From an uncultured Clostridium sp. (GTDB taxonomy: Bacteria > Bacillota > Clostridia > Lachnospirales > Lachnospiraceae), in NCBI GenBank assembly GCA_900555045.1, contig USJW01000163.1:1-7806 (forward strand): DNA of 7,806 nt. Direction: 5' to 3'. This document shows positions 1 through 6,602 of this stretch, in pieces. The notes under the pieces were generated by a model that saw only the letters and a program-made list of their open reading frames with translations, was not told the DNA's origin and ran no database searches. How positions within the stretch are numbered: position 1 is the stretch's first letter; each line of letters starts with the position of its first letter. The position numbers were made by a program, and so were the translations under genes.

Positions 1-23
1 TCAGACGTGTGCTCTTCCGATCT
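1..23. other. Illumina TruSeq adapter remnant
   Basis: The first 23 bases match, from memory, the 3' part of the Illumina TruSeq index (read 2) adapter, ending in GCTCTTCCGATCT. This is library sequence and not part of the organism. Genomic sequence starts at about base 24, so the contig was built from incompletely trimmed reads and its left edge is a read or insert end, not a biological boundary. Confidence 0.97.
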
Positions 24-42
24 GGAGTGTCCTCCCTCTCTG

Positions 43-70
43 AAAATCGGCGGTCAATTTGACCGCCGAT
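43..70 (-). terminator. Rho-independent terminator of the operon
   Basis: A perfect 10-bp inverted repeat (ATCGGCGGTC at 46-55, its complement at 61-70) has one extra A-T pair and a loop of about three bases. Read on the minus strand, the hairpin is followed by a short run of four T, the first of which closes the stem, and is preceded by a run of A-T pairs. It lies 58 bases past the stop codon of the last gene, where the operon transcript should end. The U tract is short, so efficiency is uncertain. On the plus strand the hairpin is followed by A residues, so it would not work in that direction. Confidence 0.8.
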
Positions 71-128
71 AAAAAATGAAAAAATTTACACACTTTACTC
101 GACAAACTCTGAAAGCCGGTATTTTTAC

Positions 129-962
129 CTATCTTGCCCCACGCTCCATCTTCACCCTCTCCAACACCCTCCCCACATACTCCAAACTCCTAACCGCACT
201 CGTTCGGTAATCCGGCAAGTTGTTGGTCTCCAGCGCCAGTGCGCCCTGATATCCGATATCATCAAGCGCCTTTATCGTCTCATAAAAGTCATAGTGCCCG
301 TGGCCCGGGTAATACCGGTCGTTGTCCGCGATGTGCACGTGGCCGACAAATCCTTTGGCGGACCGGATGGCGGCGCCGATGTCCGCCTCCTCGATGTTCA
401 TGTGCACGGTATCCAGATGGAGTTTGATGCTTTGGAAGTTCTCCTCCTTTAAGAAGGCGCAGCCCTCGGCGATGGTGGTCAGGTAATCGCTCTCAAAGCG
501 GTTCATGATCTCAAAGCCCAGCGGCACGCCGTATTGGACGGCCAGGGCGTCAAGCTTATGTAAACTATCCTTCAGGTTTTCCTTGAACTGCTCCGGGCTG
601 TCCGCGTCGGAGAATCTTCCGGCCACCAGCCCGATGATCACCAGGGCCTTCAGGGGGCGTGCGGTCAGCATGTGCTGGCGCAGATGCTCCACCGCGGCCT
701 CGCGGATGGCCGGGTCGCGGTCGCCCAGATTGTAGTGTCTGGACTCGTACACGGACCCCGTCCCGATGGAGGTGAGCGCCACATGGTGTTCCGCCAGAAG
801 CGCCCACAGCTCCTCCCTGTCAATCTCACGGGAGTCTGCGATGTGCAGCTCCACCGCGCGGTATCCGTCCCGGGCAAGCGCCGGTATAATCTGGCTGTAC
901 GGGCCGTGGTAGACCAGGAATTCCCCGTCCGGATTCTTTGTACCTGTGGTTGCTACGATCAT
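129..962 (-). CDS. Sugar isomerase/epimerase, TIM barrel, ketose 3-epimerase-like
   Basis: A 277-residue protein of the xylose-isomerase-like TIM-barrel family (AP endonuclease 2 superfamily). It resembles D-tagatose/D-allulose 3-epimerases, which move a proton at C3 of a keto sugar using a divalent metal. The four expected metal ligands are visible at family spacing: Glu151 (in FEIMNRFE), Asp184 (in LDTVHMNIEE), His210 (in GHVHIADND) and Glu245 (in LALETN). His187 and Arg216 sit where the family binds substrate oxygens. There is no signal peptide, so it is cytoplasmic. An in-frame ATG at 1019 would give 296 residues but overlaps the upstream gene by 43 bases. The ATG at 962 has a strong binding site (GAAAGGGG, 968-975) five bases upstream and is preferred. 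It is the last gene before the terminator. The true substrate is unknown. L-ribulose, allulose, a ketose phosphate or a pectin-derived keto-uronate are all possible, and hydroxypyruvate isomerase-like activity is less likely. Confidence 0.87.
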   Translation of the reverse strand: MIVATTGTKNPDGEFLVYHGPYSQIIPALARDGYRAVELHIADSREIDREELWALLAEHHVALTSIGTGSVYESRHYNLGDRDPAIREAAVEHLRQHMLTARPLKALVIIGLVAGRFSDADSPEQFKENLKDSLHKLDALAVQYGVPLGFEIMNRFESDYLTTIAEGCAFLKEENFQSIKLHLDTVHMNIEEADIGAAIRSAKGFVGHVHIADNDRYYPGHGHYDFYETIKALDDIGYQGALALETNNLPDYRTSAVRSLEYVGRVLERVKMERGAR

Positions 963-967
963 ATTAT

Positions 968-975
968 CCCCTTTC
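968..975 (-). promoter_or_regulatory. Ribosome binding site fixing the epimerase start
   Basis: GAAAGGGG on the minus strand lies five bases before the ATG at 962 and just after the stop codon of the MATE gene (977-979). It supports the 277-residue form over the longer upstream start at 1019. Confidence 0.75.
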
Positions 976-976
976 T

Positions 977-2335
977 TCAAGTGGCCTGGCTGTGCCACTG
1001 AGTGACCTTTATTCTGCATTTTTTAAACTGTATCGGGTAGAAATAGCACATGATGATGAGCGAGGTGATCCATGACAGGAGGCAGGAGTAGTACAGTGCG
1101 CTCGCGCCCATGAATCTTGTCATGCACTGGGCCGTGAACACCCGCATGACGAGCTGCACCACGCCGCCGATCATGGGGATCACCGCGTTGTCCAGCGCCT
1201 GCATGGCCTGCCGCAGCACGTACATGGGGTACATGATGAACAGCCCCACGCTCATGACCAACAGGTACTCGTACGCGTAGGTTAACGCCTCCGCCGGGGA
1301 CACGAACACGCTCAGGATATTTCTGCCGAACAGGAACATTCCGGCGCAGAGGACGGCGGCGATGGCGAGGGAGACGGCCACGCCCAGGCGGACGCCCTTT
1401 TGGATCCGTTCGAACTGCCCGGCGCCCTTGTTCTGGCTGACGAAGATGGACACGGACTGGGCGAGGGCGATGGCGGAGGTCTCAAGCAGGCCGAAGAAGC
1501 GCCCGGTGGCGCTGAGCCCGCCCGCGAACACGGTCCCGTAGCCGTTGATCTTGTTCTGCACCACAAAGCCGCCGAAGGAGATCACAAAGCTTTGGATGAG
1601 CATCGGGACAGCCAGGTAGCCGGTCTCCTTTAAAATGGAGGGATCCACCCGCCAGTCCCCCCGCGCCACCCGCAGCTGCGGAATCGTTAGCACCTTGACG
1701 AGGCAGACCAGGGCGGAAAAGCACTGGGCCGCCACCGTGGCGTAGGCCACGCCCGACACGCCCATGCCCAGCTCCTTCACAAACCAGACGTCCAGGCCGA
1801 TGTTTACCACGGCTGCCGTCAGGATCGAAAGAAGGGGCGTGCGGCTGTCGCCGACGGCCCGCAGAACCGCGGCCTCCAGGTTGTAGACCATGAGGCTGAT
1901 CACGCCGAACAGGACGATCCGCAGGTAAATTTCCGCCTCCTCCATGATCTCCGGGGGCGTGTTGAGCAGCCGGAGCATGAGCCCGGTGGTGGGGAGAGCT
2001 GCGAGAAGCATGGCGGCGCAGAGGACGGCGCCCACGATGTGACCGGTGGCGATGGTGAGGCGCACCTCGCCGTAGCGGGAGGCACCGAAGTATTTGGCGA
2101 TCACCATGCTCACGGCCTGGGAGTAGCTGGTGATCACCGACACGATAAACCAGATGACCCAGGAGGAGGTGCCGAGGACCGCCAGGCTGTCGATCCCGGA
2201 GTACATCCCCAGGACCACCGTGTCCACCGTGCCGTAGACCTGCTGTAGTGTGTTTGCGATGATTAGCGGCAGAGAGAATATCAGGATCTGCTTTCCGATA
2301 CGCCCTCTTGTCATGTCTGCCGTAGAATTGTTCAT
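977..2335 (-). CDS. MATE-family multidrug/metabolite efflux transporter
   Basis: A 452-residue, very hydrophobic membrane protein with the layout of the MATE family (about 450 residues, twelve helices in two six-helix halves). The N-terminus carries the typical opening of clostridial members, an IGKQILIFSLPLI segment followed by a QQVYGTVDTVVLG stretch at about residues 31-43. The second half begins near residue 235 with the LAVPMLIQSFVISFGG segment. Such proteins exchange Na+ or H+ for organic cations or other small molecules, and the superfamily also includes polysaccharide flippases. The ATG at 2335 has GGAG ten bases upstream (2346-2349). A start at residue 8 is possible but less well placed. 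It lies between the bicupin and the epimerase and is apparently co-transcribed, which is unusual for a pectin locus. The substrate cannot be read from the sequence. Confidence 0.9.
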   Translation of the reverse strand: MNNSTADMTRGRIGKQILIFSLPLIIANTLQQVYGTVDTVVLGMYSGIDSLAVLGTSSWVIWFIVSVITSYSQAVSMVIAKYFGASRYGEVRLTIATGHIVGAVLCAAMLLAALPTTGLMLRLLNTPPEIMEEAEIYLRIVLFGVISLMVYNLEAAVLRAVGDSRTPLLSILTAAVVNIGLDVWFVKELGMGVSGVAYATVAAQCFSALVCLVKVLTIPQLRVARGDWRVDPSILKETGYLAVPMLIQSFVISFGGFVVQNKINGYGTVFAGGLSATGRFFGLLETSAIALAQSVSIFVSQNKGAGQFERIQKGVRLGVAVSLAIAAVLCAGMFLFGRNILSVFVSPAEALTYAYEYLLVMSVGLFIMYPMYVLRQAMQALDNAVIPMIGGVVQLVMRVFTAQCMTRFMGASALYYSCLLSWITSLIIMCYFYPIQFKKCRIKVTQWHSQAT

Positions 2336-2413
2336 TTGCGTCTATCTCCGCTTTCATTTTTTTAGCGCCGCCCGCGCCAGGGCACGGACAGCGCTATGGG
2401 TGAATGCAATGGC
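2336..2413 (-). other. 78-base intergenic gap with imperfect GC-rich hairpin
   Basis: This is the widest gap in the operon. It holds an imperfect GC-rich inverted repeat (AGCGC at 2364-2368 with GCGCT at 2391-2395, plus an inner GCCC/GGGC pairing), followed on the minus strand by seven A, not T. That argues against a terminator. I see no clear -35/-10 pair. It could be an mRNA processing or stability element between the sugar genes and the MATE gene, but this is weak. Confidence 0.3.
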
Positions 2414-3184
2414 TTAATCCTCTCTCTTCAACTGCTTCTCGTTGGTGTAGTGCTCAAACCACACGTAGTACACTTCCTTGCCGGGCTCGGAGACTAGGTC
2501 GTGGTCCGCGCCCGCGGGGATGAAGCTCCAGTCGCCCGCTTTGTGGTTCACGGTCTCCATGCTGTTCTCCGCCTTGTAGCCGACGCTCATGGAGAAATCG
2601 GAGTTGCCCACGCAGTAGTTCCACTGGTGAACCGCCGGATGGCCTTTCTCGATGGTGCCCTCGCCGTTGGCTCTGGTGGTGCCGACCAGGATTCTTCCGC
2701 ACCATTTGGGGCAGAGGATCATTCTGGCTTCCGTGTGCGGGCCCTTGCAGTCCTGAATGTACTGGGTGCACTCGCTGTGGAGGCGGAAGTAGGGGAGACG
2801 GATGTGCCAGGCGTCGAAGCCCTCCTTATCCCACTCGTTCATCTCGACCACATTGAACACGAATTCCATGTCCTCGGTGGCGCGGATCTCGTAGGCTTCT
2901 TTGTCCATGAAGGGAACGTAGAATGCCAGCTCCGTGATTTTATGTACGCCGTCGCAGTCCTCCAGCTCGCCCAGGCCCTGGCCGAAGAAGATCACCACGG
3001 TTTTGTCCGCGTACAGCTCCGGGGAGACCTTGCAGCCGGCCTTTAAGAAGCACTTGAAGCTGCGGATTCCGCCGTCGTAGACACCCGGCAGAAGCTCGGT
3101 TTTGGAGAAGCCGTTCGCGTCGAACTGCTTTTCAACCTCGTCGGCCTTCACCACATAGTAGTTTTTCTCATAACTCGTTTTCAT
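2414..3184 (-). CDS. Bicupin protein, possible keto-uronate isomerase
   Basis: A 256-residue cytoplasmic protein that looks like two cupin barrels, at about residues 35-115 and 160-245. The second barrel has a textbook second cupin motif, GDWSFIPAGADHDLV: Gly217, Pro223, Gly225 and His228. Its first motif is degenerate, with His182 and His186 in GHPAVHQWNY and no clear HxH...E. A metal site built from His182, His186 and His228 is plausible. The first barrel lacks obvious metal ligands and may be structural. It is not recognisably KduI (about 276 residues) or the short single-cupin KdgF. The location just after GH28 and in one operon with GH105, whose product is an unsaturated uronate, suggests a KdgF- or KduI-like step on 5-keto-4-deoxyuronate. 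That role is inferred. The ATG at 3184 has AAGGAGG nine bases upstream (3194-3200). The gap to the GH28 gene is 31 bases. A sugar-sensing or other cupin role is the main alternative. Confidence 0.7.
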   Translation of the reverse strand: MKTSYEKNYYVVKADEVEKQFDANGFSKTELLPGVYDGGIRSFKCFLKAGCKVSPELYADKTVVIFFGQGLGELEDCDGVHKITELAFYVPFMDKEAYEIRATEDMEFVFNVVEMNEWDKEGFDAWHIRLPYFRLHSECTQYIQDCKGPHTEARMILCPKWCGRILVGTTRANGEGTIEKGHPAVHQWNYCVGNSDFSMSVGYKAENSMETVNHKAGDWSFIPAGADHDLVSEPGKEVYYVWFEHYTNEKQLKRED

Positions 3185-3215
3185 TGTATGAATCCTCCTT
3201 ATATATGAATGAAAT

Positions 3216-4799
3216 TTAATGAATTGTCTCCCCGTCGATCAGCGTCTCATCGATGTTGTGGATATCCAGTTTTTCCCCGATCTGCCCCTCAACCGTCACG
3301 CGGTTTAGCTCCAGGCGCTTCACGTTGTTGATGTAGAGCCCCATGTTGGTGATGTCCTCCGAGATGTCGTCCATCATGGCGGGCTCCATGGGAACCGGAT
3401 TTTCGGCGTAGTCAATTGACACATCCGTGAACTCCACGGAGTCGATTTTCTGCTCCGGCAGCCCGTAGATGAAGGCGGCGGCCACGTGGGTATTGTGGCA
3501 GCGGATGCCTCGGAAGGCCAGCTGATTCACCGCGGGGGTCCGGTCGTCCACCGGCAGCGGCTCCTTGCACTTCACGTAGTCCGAGTGGGCGTCCGGGTCG
3601 CAGCAGTTGTAGAAGGAATTGACCACAAAGGGCGTCTTCACGTTGTCCATCTCGATGTTCTCAAAGCAGATGTCCTCCACCACGGCGTCCCTGCCGCGCC
3701 CCCGGCGGGTTTTGATCCGCAGCCCCCGGTCGGTATTTGAAAATTCGCAGTCCGTGGCGTGGACGTGCTTCACGCCGCCCGCCATCTCGCTGCCGATGCT
3801 GACGGCCCCGTGGCCGTTCTCCATCAGGCAGTGGCGGATCTCGATGTTCTGGCAGGGCACCTTGTACTTGTTGCCCATGTAGAACTTCCCGGACTTTAAG
3901 GCGATGCAGTCGTCCCCCAGGGAGTAGTGGATTCCGATGATGTCGAGGCCGTCCACGGACTCCGGATCCATCCCGTCGGTGTTGGGGGAGTTCCAGGGGT
4001 TCAGGATGGTCAGGCCGATAAACCGGATTCCCTTGGAAAAATATGGGTGAAGATTCCAGGAGGGGCTGTTCTGGATGGTCAGTCCCTCGACTGTCACGTT
4101 TTTACAGTTATTTAGGAAGATCATCCGGGGCCGGTACGCGATGATCTTGGCCCGGTCGTCCTCCCACCAGTTGTCAAAGTCCGCCCGGCCGTCCAGGGTG
4201 CCGCCGCCGGTGATCACCACGTTCTCTGCGCCTATGCCGGTGAACATGCTGGCGAAGATGTCTAAGGGGTTCCCCTCCCAGCTCCCTAAGTTGTAGTCGG
4301 ACTGCTCGTCGTAGCTCTGGGTCATGCCCGGGAGAACCGCGATGTCCGCTCGCTCCAAGGTGCCGATCACGGTGGCCTCACGGTCGATGTCGATCACGAT
4401 ATTGCTCTTTAAGAAGATGCTGGTGACCCGGTAGGTGCCCTTGGGCAGGTACACACGGCCTTTGGGTGGGCAGGCCATCACGGCCGCCTGGATGGCCGCG
4501 GTGTCGTCGTGGATCCCGTCGCCCACCGCGTTGAACCGCCGGACGTTCAACGTCACAAATTCATAGTCGGTCCGAAACAGGATCGCCTCGGAGGTCTCGC
4601 CCCCGCACACCAACTCCAGCCGGTACTCCGTGTCCGGAGTCAGCCCGTAGAGCCCCTGGACCACCTTCTCGGAGGTGCCCCAGGATTTGCCGTTCAAGTA
4701 GATCTCGTACGGGCCCTTTGCATGGTATTTTCCATAATTCTCTAATTCCAGAGTGGCATTTCTCGAAGTAATAAAGATAATTTTTCCTGTCAGCTTCAT
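3216..4799 (-). CDS. GH28 polygalacturonase-family glycosidase, intracellular
   Basis: A 527-residue enzyme of glycoside hydrolase family 28, which hydrolyses galacturonic-acid-containing pectin chains with inversion. Residues 1-85 form an Fn3-like beta domain (PYEIYLNG...GLTPDTEYRLEL). From about residue 90 a right-handed beta-helix begins with FNAVGDGIHDDTAAIQAAV. All family hallmarks are present: NTDG (Asp275), GDDCIA (Asp296, Asp297), GHG (His330) and RIK (Arg361, Lys363), so the enzyme should be active. There is no signal peptide, so it probably acts in the cytoplasm on imported oligosaccharides, most likely exo-acting from the non-reducing end. The Fn3-like domain before the helix is typical of exo-polygalacturonases. 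Specificity for galacturonan versus rhamnogalacturonan is not decided. An upstream ATG at 4913 would overlap the permease by about 115 bases. The ATG at 4799 overlaps the permease stop by one base (TGATG), implying translational coupling, with AGGAGG twelve bases upstream (4812-4817). Confidence 0.9.
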   Translation of the reverse strand: MKLTGKIIFITSRNATLELENYGKYHAKGPYEIYLNGKSWGTSEKVVQGLYGLTPDTEYRLELVCGGETSEAILFRTDYEFVTLNVRRFNAVGDGIHDDTAAIQAAVMACPPKGRVYLPKGTYRVTSIFLKSNIVIDIDREATVIGTLERADIAVLPGMTQSYDEQSDYNLGSWEGNPLDIFASMFTGIGAENVVITGGGTLDGRADFDNWWEDDRAKIIAYRPRMIFLNNCKNVTVEGLTIQNSPSWNLHPYFSKGIRFIGLTILNPWNSPNTDGMDPESVDGLDIIGIHYSLGDDCIALKSGKFYMGNKYKVPCQNIEIRHCLMENGHGAVSIGSEMAGGVKHVHATDCEFSNTDRGLRIKTRRGRGRDAVVEDICFENIEMDNVKTPFVVNSFYNCCDPDAHSDYVKCKEPLPVDDRTPAVNQLAFRGIRCHNTHVAAAFIYGLPEQKIDSVEFTDVSIDYAENPVPMEPAMMDDISEDITNMGLYINNVKRLELNRVTVEGQIGEKLDIHNIDETLIDGETIH

Positions 4800-5668
4800 C
4801 AGCCTTTCACACCTCCTGCGGCGATGCCGTCGATAAATTGATCCTGAGCCATAAAGAATACGATCAGAGTGGGGATGATGGAGATCACCGACAGCGCCAG
4901 GATCTTGTTCCACTCAAAGCCGGTCTCACTGTCCGCGATCAGCCGCAGTCCCAGGGACGCAGGGTACTTCGCCACAGAGTTGATGTAGATTAACGGGCCC
5001 TGGAAGTCGTTGGAGGACCACATGAACTGGAACAGCCCGCAGGACACGATGGCCGGCTTCACCACCGGGACGATGATGTAGGCCAGGCGCTGGAGCATGT
5101 TGCAGCCGTCGATTTCCGCCGCCTCCTCCAATTCCCTGGGCACAGTGCGCATGAACTGGATCAGCATGAACACGAAGTAGGGCTCGCTGGCGAACAGCGT
5201 GGGCACGATCAGGGGCTTGTAGGTGTCCACCCAACCCAACTGCGTGAACAGCAGGAACTGGGGGATATTTAGCACCACCTGGGGCAGGAACAGCGTGGAC
5301 ATTAAAATGGCGAACAGCAGGCCTTTGCCCATAAAGTTAAACCGGGAAAATCCGTAGGCCGTGATAGTCGTGGAGATGATGGTGAAGATCACCTTCGGGA
5401 TCACGACCTTGTAGGTGTTGATCATAAACAGGCTGAACTTGTAGCCGGTGGCCGACCAGCCCGCCCGGTAGGCGTTTAGGCTGGGGCTTTTCGGGATAAA
5501 ACTGATGGTGGCGAAGATCTCGTTGTTGTCGGCCTTTAAGGAGGCCCCGAACATCCACAGCATGGGGTAAATCATCACGATTCCCACCAGGACCAGGAAG
5601 AAATACCGGACGATGGTGGACAGGAGGTATTTTCTTTTTCGAGTTAATATACGTCTATTTCCTTCCAT
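4799..5668 (-). CDS. ABC sugar transporter permease, MalG/YesQ-like
   Basis: A 289-residue inner-membrane permease of the carbohydrate-uptake CUT1 class. It has about six hydrophobic helices, with the first at residues 18-40 ending in MIYPMLWMFGASLK. The cytoplasmic EAA loop that contacts the ATPase is at residues 182-201 (EEAAEIDGC, with the conserved Pro201). The C-terminal GIAAGGVKG ending is typical of MalG-type partners. It pairs with the permease encoded just upstream, with only five bases between them. By analogy to Bacillus YteP/YtcP and YesP/YesQ it would import rhamnogalacturonan or galacturonan oligomers. That substrate comes from the neighbouring GH28 and GH105 genes, not from the permease itself. 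The ATG at 5668 has GAGG eight bases upstream (5677-5680). Confidence 0.92.
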   Translation of the reverse strand: MEGNRRILTRKRKYLLSTIVRYFFLVLVGIVMIYPMLWMFGASLKADNNEIFATISFIPKSPSLNAYRAGWSATGYKFSLFMINTYKVVIPKVIFTIISTTITAYGFSRFNFMGKGLLFAILMSTLFLPQVVLNIPQFLLFTQLGWVDTYKPLIVPTLFASEPYFVFMLIQFMRTVPRELEEAAEIDGCNMLQRLAYIIVPVVKPAIVSCGLFQFMWSSNDFQGPLIYINSVAKYPASLGLRLIADSETGFEWNKILALSVISIIPTLIVFFMAQDQFIDGIAAGGVKG

Positions 5669-5673
5669 ATGCC

Positions 5674-6597
5674 TTACCTCGAATCATCTGAGTAGTAAAC
5701 CCAGTATTTTTGGCTCAAAAATGCGATCGCCGTGAAGATTGCAACGATGATGAACAGCATCCATGCCATCGCGCTTGCAAGTCCCATGTCGTACGATTTA
5801 AATGCACTCTGATAGATCAGCAGGGAAATCAGGGTGGTGGAATTTAACGGGCCGCCCTTGGTGATCAGGTAGGCGCTGTTGAACTCCTGGAACGCGGTGC
5901 AGATCTGGGTGACTGCGTTGTAGAAGATTACCGGCGTGATTAACGGGATGGTGACCTTGAAAAACTGGGTCCATTTTCCCGCGCCGTCGATCTGCGCTGC
6001 CTCGTATAAGTCCTGGGGAACCCCTTTGAGGGCGGCCAGGAAGATGACCATCGCGGAGCCGAACTGCCACACATGCAAGAGGCAGATGACCCAGATGGAG
6101 TATTTGGCGCTGCCCAGCCAGTTTACCGCCTCCATGCCGAAGCCCATGAGAATCCGGTTGATCAGTCCCTCGGACTGGAACACGAATTTCCACACCACCG
6201 CGATTGCGACGGAGCTTCCGAGGATGGACGGGATGTAGTAGATGGTCCGAAACAGCTTTACGCCCTTGATCTTAAAGTTCAGGATGTAGGCGATAAACAG
6301 GGAGAATACCAGCTTTAGCGGCACGGTGATCAGGGCATACTTGAAGGTCACCTTGAACGCGGTGATATACCGCTTTGTTTCCAGTATTTTCCTGTAGTTG
6401 TCAAGCCCGATGAAGGGCGCCGAGCCCTTGAACAGATTGTAGTCCAGCAGGCTGTAGTACAGGGACGATAAAAACGGATAACACTTGAATATAAGAAATC
6501 CAATCAGCCACGGAAGAACAAACAGGAGGCCGCGGTTGTTCTTATAAAATTTCCTCAGGGCTTTCTTCCTGCTGGCCACAGGTGCGCCACTTGTCAT
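5674..6597 (-). CDS. ABC sugar transporter permease, MalF/YteP/LplB-like
   Basis: A 307-residue CUT1 permease, the other half of the transmembrane channel. A positively charged N-terminus (RKKALRKFYKNNRG) precedes a first helix near residues 24-40 (LLFVLPWLIGFLIF). The EAA loop is at residues 199-218 (EAAQIDGAGK, Pro218), and six helices are expected. A GTG at 6606 gives a form three residues longer, but that codon shares its first base with the AAAGGAG ribosome site and so cannot be served by it. The ATG at 6597 is eight bases after that site and is preferred. The gene starts five bases after the GH105 stop codon. Neither an ATPase nor a solute-binding protein lies next to it. In Bacillus the shared ATPase MsmX serves such systems in trans, and the same may hold here. 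Confidence 0.92.
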   Translation of the reverse strand: MTSGAPVASRKKALRKFYKNNRGLLFVLPWLIGFLIFKCYPFLSSLYYSLLDYNLFKGSAPFIGLDNYRKILETKRYITAFKVTFKYALITVPLKLVFSLFIAYILNFKIKGVKLFRTIYYIPSILGSSVAIAVVWKFVFQSEGLINRILMGFGMEAVNWLGSAKYSIWVICLLHVWQFGSAMVIFLAALKGVPQDLYEAAQIDGAGKWTQFFKVTIPLITPVIFYNAVTQICTAFQEFNSAYLITKGGPLNSTTLISLLIYQSAFKSYDMGLASAMAWMLFIIVAIFTAIAFLSQKYWVYYSDDSR

Positions 6598-6602
6598 ACT
6601 CG

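Noticed and set aside
963..1019. 19-residue N-terminal extension of the epimerase
   Set aside because: It overlaps the MATE 3' end, and the strong ribosome site at 968-975 points to the ATG at 962.
1482..2357. 291-residue minus-strand open frame inside the MATE gene
   Set aside because: It is a shadow frame rich in Arg, Gly, His and Pro from GC-rich DNA. It lacks any recognisable domain, and the MATE frame explains the same bases.
2364..2395. GC-rich inverted repeat between the bicupin and MATE genes as a terminator
   Set aside because: On the transcribed strand it is followed by A residues rather than a U tract, and the stem has a large asymmetric internal loop.
2501..3046. 181-residue plus-strand open frame opposite the bicupin
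   Set aside because: It is antisense to a gene with clear cupin motifs, has low-complexity Val/Ala/Gly/Leu composition and no supporting ribosome site or neighbours.
3185..3215. Possible promoter in the AT-rich stretch before the bicupin gene
   Set aside because: A TATAT-like string is present but abuts the ribosome site, and no matching -35 box is seen. A 31-base gap within one strand is better read as operon spacing.
4800..4913. 38-residue N-terminal extension of the GH28 protein
   Set aside because: It lies wholly within the permease gene, reads as basic and histidine-rich nonsense (RRHRRRR), and a better start with TGATG coupling exists at 4799.
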